This document shows, piece after piece, positions 1-5,500 of a stretch of DNA of 8,025 nt. Within the stretch, counting starts at the first letter, position 1; each line of letters begins with the position of its first letter. Both the position numbers and the translations under genes were made by a program. Source of the stretch: Bacillota bacterium (GTDB taxonomy: Bacteria; Bacillota; Clostridia; DSM-8532); NCBI GenBank assembly GCA_023440865.1, contig JAEXRM010000064.1, positions 1 to 8,025 on the forward strand. Reading direction: 5' to 3'. The notes under the pieces were generated by a model. It did no database searches and had not been told where the DNA came from. It was given only the letters and a program-made list of their open reading frames with translations.

Positions 1-1087
1 CCCTTATATCCTCATCGTCAACCATCCCTCCAATCTTGACGCCTTCATCGTGGCGCGGTGCCTGCCCGCGTGTACGGCCAATTATGTGGCCAGCGCCTAT
101 TTCTACCGATATCCGCTGCTGCGGTTCCTGCTCGGGCGTGTCGGCGCCATTCCGAAGCTGCACAGCACCAAGGATCTGAACGCATTGCGCCTGATGCGCG
201 GCGTGCTGGCGCACGGCCGCATCCTGGTCGTCTTTCCGGAAGGACGGCGCTCGCTGGAAGGGCGGGGCAGCCGCTTTTCCGAGGCCCTGGCCAAGTTCGC
301 GAAAAAGAGCGGCGTGCCCGTTGTTGCCGCCTCGATCCGCGGATCATACCATGCCTGGCCGCGCTGGTCGAAGACGCCGCGGCCGGCCCCCGTATCCATC
401 CGTTTCACGACTGTCATGACGCCTGTGATGCTTGCGGCACAACCGGTCGAAGCCATCCACCTGCGCATGCTCGACGCGCTGCGCTTCAACGAGTACGATC
501 ATCTGCCTCATGACGGGGGGCATTACCGCTGGCGCAAGCCGGCCGCACACATCGAGTGGTTGTTGCACCTTTGCCCGGACTGCGGCCGAGATTTGGCCAT
601 CCGGGGTGAGCGCCGCACCATGACCTGCCGTTTTTGTGGCGCGTCCGCCGTCTTTGGCCGCGACGGGAGCCTGCAAAGGCGCTCCGGCGTTCCGGAACCA
701 TGGCCGCAGGTGCCCGCCTGGTTCGACCGGCAGCGGGCCGGTCTTGCGGAACGCATGCGGGACGAGGCCTTCTGTCTGCTTGAGCCGGGTACCCTGCTGC
801 GCATGGCGGAGCCGCCGAAAGCCACCATGGTGTTCTATGGCAGCGGTTCCTTACGCCTGACGCGCGATGGCCTGACCTTCGAGGCGCAACCCGGTCGGCA
901 GGTGCCACCTGTTTCATTTCCCCTTGCATCGCTTGACCTGCTGCCGGTTTCGCTTGGCCATCACCTGGAGATCTGCGACGTGGAGAACGTGTACTGGCAG
1001 TTTCGGCCGGAGCAGCCCGAAGCGGTCATCCGCATCGAGCAGTATGTCGACATTGCCCTGCATGGCCCTGTTTCGCCTGTTCCCTGA
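1..1087 (+). CDS. PlsC-family 1-acyl-glycerol-3-phosphate acyltransferase with C-terminal zinc ribbon (5' end outside window)
   Basis: The reading frame is open from base 2 to the TGA at 1085-1087, giving 361 visible codons; the true start is upstream. PlsC-family enzymes transfer an acyl chain to a lysophospholipid such as lysophosphatidic acid at the inner face of the membrane. The catalytic HxxxxD motif is visible at the very start (NHPSNLD, His8 and Asp13 counting from the first full codon). The substrate-binding motif FPEGRRS follows at residues 78-84. After the acyltransferase domain comes a zinc ribbon, with CPDC at 191-194 and CRFC at 209-212. A tail of about 140 residues then contains aromatic and acidic patches but no membrane segment. 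I recall this acyltransferase plus ribbon plus tail layout from clostridial homologues. The next gene begins 38 nt downstream, so the two are probably cotranscribed. Exact substrate is unknown. Family call is strong; specific activity is inferred. Confidence 0.85.
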   Translation, partial: PYILIVNHPSNLDAFIVARCLPACTANYVASAYFYRYPLLRFLLGRVGAIPKLHSTKDLNALRLMRGVLAHGRILVVFPEGRRSLEGRGSRFSEALAKFAKKSGVPVVAASIRGSYHAWPRWSKTPRPAPVSIRFTTVMTPVMLAAQPVEAIHLRMLDALRFNEYDHLPHDGGHYRWRKPAAHIEWLLHLCPDCGRDLAIRGERRTMTCRFCGASAVFGRDGSLQRRSGVPEPWPQVPAWFDRQRAGLAERMRDEAFCLLEPGTLLRMAEPPKATMVFYGSGSLRLTRDGLTFEAQPGRQVPPVSFPLASLDLLPVSLGHHLEICDVENVYWQFRPEQPEAVIRIEQYVDIALHGPVSPVP

Positions 1088-1113
1088 AAATGGATCCATA
1101 CACCTATACGGTA

Positions 1114-1119
1114 GGGAGG
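1114..1119 (+). promoter_or_regulatory. Ribosome binding site of the solute-binding lipoprotein
   Basis: GGGAGG lies 6 nt before the ATG at 1126. It decides the start: an in-frame ATG at 1090 is only 2 nt after the preceding stop codon, has no comparable site, and would place 12 polar residues before the lipoprotein signal peptide. Confidence 0.85.
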
Positions 1120-1125
1120 TTTTCC

Positions 1126-2700
1126 ATGAAGGCACGGTATGCATGGATCGCACGGATTCTCATCCTGGGTCTGCTGCTTTGTGGCTGCGCGGGCGATCCG
1201 CCCATGCCATCCGATGAACCGCCGCCGCCTGCGGTTCCGATGCCCGAGACGAAGGAGGCGGTCGCGCAAACCTGGCTCATCCCCGGCACCGCACCAGCCG
1301 ACGAGGCGGCCGTCTGGGCCGAGGTCAACGCCATCCTCAAGGAAGAGCTCAACACGACCGTGACACTGAACCACGTATCATGGGATTCCTGGTGGAACCG
1401 CTCCCGCACGCTGCTGGCGTCTGATGCGCTGCCGGATGCCCTGTATGTCGCCGCGGGAGCGAACTGGAACGGCCTGTACGGAACAGGCGGTCTGCTCGCG
1501 CTTGACGAGGGCATGCTGCGCCAATGCGCACCGACGATCACCTCGGCGTTGGACCGGTGGGATGCGGCCTGGGTTCGCAACGGCAGCCTGGATGGCAAGC
1601 TGTGGATGGTACCGGCAATCGGGGAGCGGACCGTCGAGGACGTGCCGGTGCTCGTCCGCGGCGATCTTCGGGCTTTGTACGGACTGGCCGAGATCAGCAC
1701 GCTGGATGGGCTGGAGACCTATCTGACGGAGCTGGCGCGGTCCGATCCGAAGATTGTGCCATGGAATGCCGATGGGGACGGCTTGTCGCGGTTTCTGTCC
1801 CTCGCCTGGTTCCAACCCCGGAATCTGACCCCCGTCATGGGTGACTTTCCCTTCCTCGCCTATGCGATGACAGATCCGAAGCCGGCCATCGTCAATGTCA
1901 TGGAGGATGATGGATTCATCGAGACGCTGGGACGGCTTGCACGGCTCACACAGAGCGGTGCCCTGCCGGAGGCCGCGCTGTACGCCCGCACCTCCTCCGC
2001 CACCCTGTTCCAGGGTGGCATGAGTGCCTGTCTCATCAGCAGCGCCTCCCAGGTCGGACAGGTGTATGCCTCGGTCATGAACCGGCATCCGGAATGGCAG
2101 CCCGAGCGATGTCTGCTCAATCCGCAGGCCTTGCGCGCGCGTCAGCCTGTGAATGCGAGCGGCATGGCGATCGCGGCGTCCGCCAAGGCGCCGGAACGCG
2201 TGCTTTCGGCGCTGGACCGGATGTACCAGGATCAGCGGCTGCAGGATCTGACCGCATGCGGTCTGGAGGGAACCCATTACAGTCTGGATGCCTCGGGTTC
2301 CCTGGTGGCGGGAGCTGGTGCAGGCCGATACCCGTATGCGGAAAACATACTGGGGTGGGCGAACCTGTCGCTGCTGCGCCCGCCGGCCGCCGGCGGCCTG
2401 TATGTGCGGGAAATCACCACACATTGGCTCGAGCAGCCGGAACAGCTTGTCACACCGGCACTGGGATCGTTCCAGTTCGACGCCGCACCGGTCTCGCAGG
2501 AGCTGGCCGCTCTGGGTTCCGTGCTGGGAAATGAGGGGCGGCAGTTGCTGTCAGGCACGGACGGTTCGATTCCCCAGAGCGTCGACCGGCTGCGGGAGGC
2601 ATTCGTTCAGGCCGGCATCGAAACCGTGCGGACGGAAATGCAGCGACAGGCGGATGCCTGGCTGGCCGATCGGGACACGCAGGCAGCCGGGACCCCGTGA
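1126..2700 (+). CDS. Extracellular solute-binding lipoprotein of a carbohydrate-type ABC importer (DUF3502-like C-terminus)
   Basis: This 524-residue protein is likely a membrane-anchored receptor that captures a sugar or oligosaccharide for an ABC importer. The N-terminus (MKARYAWIARILILG) is a lipoprotein signal peptide with a basic start and a hydrophobic core. The lipobox reads LLCGC, making Cys21 the lipidated residue. A Pro-rich tether follows at about residues 23-40. The central part resembles family-1 solute-binding proteins. The C-terminus from about residue 449 (FQFDAAPV, later QRQADAWLA) matches the pattern I know from DUF3502-type binding proteins such as LipO/YtcQ relatives. Four further cysteines occur in the mature protein. 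No permease or ATPase gene is visible nearby; the gene follows the acyltransferase by 38 nt and is followed by a terminator. The partner permease may lie upstream or elsewhere. Lipoprotein status is strong, family good, ligand unknown. Confidence 0.83.
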   Translation: MKARYAWIARILILGLLLCGCAGDPPMPSDEPPPPAVPMPETKEAVAQTWLIPGTAPADEAAVWAEVNAILKEELNTTVTLNHVSWDSWWNRSRTLLASDALPDALYVAAGANWNGLYGTGGLLALDEGMLRQCAPTITSALDRWDAAWVRNGSLDGKLWMVPAIGERTVEDVPVLVRGDLRALYGLAEISTLDGLETYLTELARSDPKIVPWNADGDGLSRFLSLAWFQPRNLTPVMGDFPFLAYAMTDPKPAIVNVMEDDGFIETLGRLARLTQSGALPEAALYARTSSATLFQGGMSACLISSASQVGQVYASVMNRHPEWQPERCLLNPQALRARQPVNASGMAIAASAKAPERVLSALDRMYQDQRLQDLTACGLEGTHYSLDASGSLVAGAGAGRYPYAENILGWANLSLLRPPAAGGLYVREITTHWLEQPEQLVTPALGSFQFDAAPVSQELAALGSVLGNEGRQLLSGTDGSIPQSVDRLREAFVQAGIETVRTEMQRQADAWLADRDTQAAGTP

Positions 2701-2828
2701 GAACCTGCGGACAGCCTGCGCCACCCGGCAGGCGCCGAACGGGGAGACAAGCATCACGCCATGGTGCGCCCGGCACGACGGCAGGCATGATGATTGGCTT
2801 GCATGGGGATGCGTTGCTGCTCCACATG

Positions 2829-2865
2829 AAAAAGGGAGGCTCCCGAACGGGAACCTCCCTTTTTT
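2829..2865. terminator. Bidirectional intrinsic terminator between convergent genes
   Basis: The lower stem GGGAGG/CCTCCC (2834-2839 with 2854-2859) carries an upper stem TCCC/GGGA with loop GAAC, the two separated by one C-A mismatch. It is flanked by five A on the left and six T on the right, so it works as a U-tract terminator on both strands. It ends the plus-strand lipoprotein transcript 129 nt after its stop and the minus-strand malic enzyme transcript 12 nt after its stop. The rest of 2701-2828 holds no convincing gene. Confidence 0.93.
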
Positions 2866-2876
2866 GACGGATTGTA

Positions 2877-4049
2877 TCAGATGCGGTTGACACCGGTCTT
2901 GACGGCTGCTTCGGAAACGGCCTTGGCGACGGCCGGGCCGACGCGCTTGTCGAACGGAGCCGGGATGACGTAGTCGGGACGCAGCTCTTCCTCGGTGATG
3001 AGGTCGGCGATGGCGACGGCCGCCGCGATCTTCATCTCGTCGTTGATGTCGCTGGCACGCACATCCAGGGCGCCGCGGAAGATGCCCGGGAACGCGAGGA
3101 CGTTGTTGATCTGGTTGGCGAAGTCGGAACGGCCGGTGCCGACCACGCTCGCGCCGGCGGCGAGGGCGATGTCGGGCATGATTTCCGGCGTGGGGTTGGA
3201 CATGGCGAAGATGATGGGGTTCGGCGCCATGGTCTTGACCATTTCGGCGGTGACGCAGTTGGGGGCGGACAGGCCGATGAACACGTCGGCACCGACGAGC
3301 ACGTCCTTGAGTTCGCCCTTCTTCATCTGCAGGTTGGAGATCTCGGCCATGAGTTCCTTTTCGCCGTTGAGGTTGTCGCGGCCCTTCCAGATGGCACCCT
3401 TGGTGTCGCACAGGATGACCTTCTTCATGCCCATGGCCATCAGCAGGCGGGTGACGGCGATGCCGGCCGCGCCGGAACCGTTCACGACCACTTCGATCTC
3501 GCCGATGTCCTTCTTGGTGAGCTTGAGGGCGTTGAGCATGGCGGCCACGGTGACGATGGCGGTGCCGTGCTGGTCGTCGTGGAAGATCGGAATATCACAG
3601 GTCTCGCGCAGGCGGCGTTCGATTTCGAAGCAACGGGGCGCGGAGATGTCCTCGAGGTTCACGCCGCCGAAGCTGCCGGCGAGCAGCTGGACAGTCTTGA
3701 CGATTTCCTCGACGCTCTTGGTGCGCACGCAGAGCGGGAACGCATCCACATCGCCGAAGGTCTTGAACAGGACGCATTTGCCTTCCATGACCGGCATGCC
3801 GGCTTCCGGACCGATGTCGCCCAGGCCCAGCACCGCGGTACCGTCGGTGATGACGGCCACGAGGTTGGCGCGACGGGTGTACTTGTAGGAAAGATCGACA
3901 TCCTTCTGGATCTCCAGGCAGGGCTGCGCGACGCCGGGCGTATAGGCAAGGGACAGGTCATCCCGGTTGTTGACGGGGCAGCGGCTGATGACTTCGATCT
4001 TGCCGGCCCATTCTTCGTGTACGACGAGTGCCTTTTCTCCGATGGTCAT
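2877..4049 (-). CDS. NAD(P)-dependent malic enzyme (oxaloacetate-decarboxylating malate dehydrogenase)
   Basis: This cytoplasmic enzyme of 390 residues oxidatively decarboxylates malate to pyruvate and CO2 while reducing NAD(P). It has the length of the short bacterial malic enzymes without a C-terminal phosphotransacetylase-like domain. The catalytic Tyr lies in SLAYTPGVA (Tyr36) and the catalytic Lys in MEGKCVLFK (Lys91). The metal-binding acids are Glu133 and Asp134 in NLEDISAP and Asp159 in FHDDQHGTA. The dinucleotide-binding GSGAAG loop is at 191-196. The C-terminal part contains the family motifs AMSNPTPE and GRSDFANQ. The start is fixed by GGAGG 9 nt upstream. The gene lies 123 nt downstream of ldh on the same strand with no clear promoter between, so it is probably the second gene of an ldh transcript. 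Whether it prefers NAD or NADP cannot be settled by eye. Pathway pairing with ldh is inferred. Confidence 0.95.
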   Translation of the reverse strand: MTIGEKALVVHEEWAGKIEVISRCPVNNRDDLSLAYTPGVAQPCLEIQKDVDLSYKYTRRANLVAVITDGTAVLGLGDIGPEAGMPVMEGKCVLFKTFGDVDAFPLCVRTKSVEEIVKTVQLLAGSFGGVNLEDISAPRCFEIERRLRETCDIPIFHDDQHGTAIVTVAAMLNALKLTKKDIGEIEVVVNGSGAAGIAVTRLLMAMGMKKVILCDTKGAIWKGRDNLNGEKELMAEISNLQMKKGELKDVLVGADVFIGLSAPNCVTAEMVKTMAPNPIIFAMSNPTPEIMPDIALAAGASVVGTGRSDFANQINNVLAFPGIFRGALDVRASDINDEMKIAAAVAIADLITEEELRPDYVIPAPFDKRVGPAVAKAVSEAAVKTGVNRI

Positions 4050-4058
4050 ACTTCATAT

Positions 4059-4063
4059 CCTCC
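4059..4063 (-). promoter_or_regulatory. Ribosome binding site of the malic enzyme gene
   Basis: GGAGG on the minus strand lies 9 nt before the ATG at 4049-4047. Another ATG between the site and this start is out of frame and leads to a short reading frame without family similarity. Confidence 0.8.
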
Positions 4064-4117
4064 ATGTTGTTCGTCGCGGCCGCGAGGGGCCGTGCGTGCC
4101 AAGCTGTATGGAAACAG

Positions 4118-4146
4118 GGCGTACCGGACGCATCATCCGGCACGCC
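4118..4146 (-). other. Intergenic hairpin between ldh and malic enzyme (possible weak terminator or mRNA-processing element)
   Basis: Eleven-base arms (4118-4128 and 4136-4146) enclose a 7-nt loop. On the minus-strand RNA all pairs form, the single irregular one being a G-U wobble; the plus-strand RNA would instead have an A-C mismatch, so the structure favours the minus-strand transcript. It starts 27 nt after the ldh stop codon. The following bases read CCTGTTTCC, with only three T in a row, which suggests incomplete termination, attenuation or 3'-end protection of the ldh message rather than a full stop. Confidence 0.6.
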
Positions 4147-4172
4147 GTGTCATCCGACGCAAAGTGGAAGGA

Positions 4173-5123
4173 TCAGGCGTTTTCAACTTCCTTGATGATG
4201 GCCTTGAGGGATTCGGCAGAATATTGCATGGCAGCCATTTCCGCATCGGTGAGCGGGAATTCGAGGATCTGCTGCACGCCGTTGCCGTTGATGATCGTGG
4301 GAACTGAAAGGGCGACACCGGAGAGCCCGTAGGTGCCATCCATGACGCTGGACACCGTGCGGATGGTGTTCTGGTGCTTGAGGAGGGTCTCCACGATGGT
4401 GTTGATGGTGATGGCGATGGCGTAGTAGGTGGCGCCCTTGTTCTTGATGATCATGGCGCCGGCCTTCTTGACATCCTCGGCGAGGGCGGCCTTTTCCTCC
4501 TCGGAGAAGGACTGGTTGGTGAGCTTCATGTACTCGTCGATCTGCAGGCCGGCAACATGGGTACCGCTCCAGAAGGGGAACTGTGTGTCGCCATGCTCGC
4601 CGATGATGTAACCGTGGATGTTCTTGACATCAACCCCGATCTTCTCGGAGAGGGAATAGCGGAAACGGGAGCTGTCGAGCACGGTGCCGGAACCGAAGAC
4701 GCGGCCGGCGGGCAGACCGGACCACTTGGAGATCATGTAGGTCTGCACGTCGACGGGGTTGGCGACCACGAGGATGACACCGCCGTTGTAATGCTTCATG
4801 ATGTTGTCGGTGATGTCCTTGGCGATGGTCATGTTCTTCTTGGCGAGGTCGATGCGGGTTTCGCCGGGCTTGCGGTTGAGGCCGGCCGTGATGACGATGA
4901 CATCGCAGTCCTTGATGTCGGAGAAGTCGCCGGAGTAGACCGCCATCTGTCCGACGAAGCAGAGGCCGTGACTGATGTCCATGGCTTCACCGAACGCCTT
5001 TTCCTTGTTGACGTCGATGAGAACGATTTCGCTGGCCAGCTGATTGAGAGCCATGGCGAACGCTGCGGAAGAACCGACGAATCCTGCTCCGATGATTGCG
5101 ACTTTTGTTTTGCCTCTGCTCAT
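4173..5123 (-). CDS. ldh: L-lactate dehydrogenase (LDH/MDH family), with Arg at the substrate-specificity position
   Basis: This 316-residue cytoplasmic enzyme interconverts pyruvate/NADH and L-lactate/NAD in fermentation. The NAD-binding loop GAGFVG is at residues 12-17, and Asp37 at the end of the second strand predicts NAD preference. The active site has Asp150 and Arg153 (VLDSSRF), His177 in GEHGD, and Arg90 in KPGETR. Thr232 in ATYYAIA is also LDH-like. Arg155 and His170 match the fructose-1,6-bisphosphate effector residues of Bacillus-type LDH (Arg173, His188), so allosteric activation is plausible. The odd feature is Arg84 directly before KPGETR, where Bacillus LDH has Gln102 and malate dehydrogenases have Arg. 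The start is set by AAGGAG 6 nt upstream; the frame stays open to 5273, but that extension lacks family similarity and covers the promoter. Malic enzyme follows downstream. LDH is the best call; malate dehydrogenase activity is the alternative. Confidence 0.9.
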   Translation of the reverse strand: MSRGKTKVAIIGAGFVGSSAAFAMALNQLASEIVLIDVNKEKAFGEAMDISHGLCFVGQMAVYSGDFSDIKDCDVIVITAGLNRKPGETRIDLAKKNMTIAKDITDNIMKHYNGGVILVVANPVDVQTYMISKWSGLPAGRVFGSGTVLDSSRFRYSLSEKIGVDVKNIHGYIIGEHGDTQFPFWSGTHVAGLQIDEYMKLTNQSFSEEEKAALAEDVKKAGAMIIKNKGATYYAIAITINTIVETLLKHQNTIRTVSSVMDGTYGLSGVALSVPTIINGNGVQQILEFPLTDAEMAAMQYSAESLKAIIKEVENA

Positions 5124-5129
5124 TGCTGT

Positions 5130-5135
5130 CTCCTT
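5130..5135 (-). promoter_or_regulatory. Ribosome binding site of ldh
   Basis: AAGGAG on the minus strand lies 6 nt before the ATG at 5123-5121. It fixes the ldh start at MSRGKTKVAIIGAG and rules out the open frame extending upstream. Confidence 0.9.
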
Positions 5136-5185
5136 ATGCTGCGAACAAGGTAGCCCGCATGTTTGTGATTTTTTTCCCATTTGAC

Positions 5186-5214
5186 ATCTTATCACGATCG
5201 CATATCGAAGGCAA
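5186..5214 (-). promoter_or_regulatory. Sigma-70-type promoter of ldh
   Basis: On the minus strand, TTGCCT (5214-5209) and TAAGAT (5191-5186) are separated by exactly 17 nt. TG one base before the -10 hexamer adds an extended -10 element. Transcription should start near 5180-5178, giving an untranslated leader of about 57 nt with a run of seven A (5175-5169). The surrounding sequence is more AT-rich than the neighbouring genes. No other promoter of this quality is seen in the gap. Confidence 0.75.
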
Positions 5215-5218
5215 AAGA

Positions 5219-5229
5219 TATTTCTACGG
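5219..5229 (-). repeat. 11-bp direct repeat, promoter-proximal copy
   Basis: CCGTAGAAATA on the minus strand occurs here and again at 5295-5305 in the same orientation, 76 bp apart. This copy starts 5 bp upstream of the ldh -35 hexamer, a typical position for an activator site or UP-type contact. Function is inferred only. Confidence 0.5.
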
Positions 5230-5294
5230 CAAATGCTGCGGAATGGTCTGCGGGAAGCGTATTTGAATACCATGAACTAGGATCAGGTGATATG

Positions 5295-5305
5295 TATTTC
5301 TACGG
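5295..5305 (-). repeat. 11-bp direct repeat, distal copy
   Basis: This is the second identical copy of CCGTAGAAATA, centred about 120 bp upstream of the predicted ldh transcription start. It lies 3 bp past the terminator stem, in the stretch where flavoprotein transcripts would end. Confidence 0.5.
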
Positions 5306-5308
5306 AAA

Positions 5309-5340
5309 CACCCCGGCCTCCCTTGCGGGAAGCCGGGGTG
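5309..5340 (-). terminator. Intrinsic terminator of the CoA-disulfide reductase fusion gene
   Basis: A perfect 9-bp stem CACCCCGGC/GCCGGGGTG (5309-5317 with 5332-5340) carries an upper TCCC/GGGA stem with a 4-nt loop and one C-A mismatch at the junction. On the minus strand it is followed by TTTCC, a short U-tract. It sits 160 nt past the stop of the flavoprotein gene and upstream of the ldh promoter, so it should insulate ldh. The plus strand has CTTTCCTTT after the stem, so weak termination there is possible too. Confidence 0.8.
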
Positions 5341-5394
5341 CTTTCCTTTGTCGGAGGGAGAGTGCGCCGTCAACGAAACGATCGAAACGGTGGT

Positions 5395-5414
5395 GCGTTC
5401 TCCCGCGAGAACGC
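5395..5414 (-). other. Perfect 8-bp hairpin in the 3' tail of the flavoprotein transcript
   Basis: GCGTTCTC and GAGAACGC pair without mismatch around a 4-nt loop. There is no T-run beside it, so it is not an ordinary terminator. It lies about 90 nt after the stop codon at 5503-5501 and about 55 nt before the terminator. It may protect or process the transcript end, or be incidental in GC-rich DNA. Confidence 0.4.
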
Positions 5415-5500
5415 TGGCCTTGCCCTGCGAACCGGACAGTCTGCGCACCGGCCGCAGGCCGTACTGCGAACAGGCTGCCTCCCGGCTTGCTGCCGAGGGC

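Larger units (their letters stand above)
5124..5500. other. Intergenic region between ldh and the CoA-disulfide reductase fusion (377 nt)
   Basis: No protein-coding gene is supported here. The left part (5124-5230) holds the ldh leader and promoter. The middle (5219-5305) holds an 11-bp direct repeat and the imperfect palindrome GTATTTGAATAC (5259-5270). A terminator follows at 5309-5340. The right part, 5341-5500, is the long 3' tail of the flavoprotein transcript; it contains a perfect 8-bp hairpin and two of three copies of CTGCGAAC (5139-5146, 5425-5432, 5464-5471). I recognise no RNA family in it. Confidence 0.7.

Noticed and set aside
50..52. GTG at 50 as the start of the acyltransferase
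   Set aside because: The catalytic HxxxxD motif lies before it in the same frame, so the gene starts outside the window.
1378..2424. Minus-strand 348-codon frame opposite the lipoprotein gene
   Set aside because: No ribosome binding site or family similarity; the plus-strand gene has a signal peptide, lipobox and good ribosome site.
2714..2733. Hairpin GCCTGC/GCAGGC just after the lipoprotein stop
   Set aside because: Six pairs with an 8-nt loop and no T-run are expected often by chance in GC-rich DNA; the strong terminator at 2829-2865 explains the gene end.
2995..3888. Plus-strand 297-codon frame opposite malic enzyme
   Set aside because: It overlaps a gene with all family motifs and is rich in Ser/Met/Pro, as expected from antisense reading.
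4374..5153. Plus-strand 259-codon frame opposite ldh
   Set aside because: Val/Gly/Asp-rich antisense product without domain features; ldh is unambiguous on the other strand.
5163..5195. Rex-like or CRP-like operator near the ldh start (TTGTGA at 5163-5168, ATCAC at 5191-5195)
   Set aside because: Only half-sites are recognisable; the spacing does not match the 18-bp Rex palindrome or the CRP site.
5124..5273. N-terminal extension of ldh by 50 codons
   Set aside because: The frame is open, but it covers the promoter, has no homologous sequence, and the ATG at 5123 has an ideal ribosome binding site and begins the expected NAD-binding fold.
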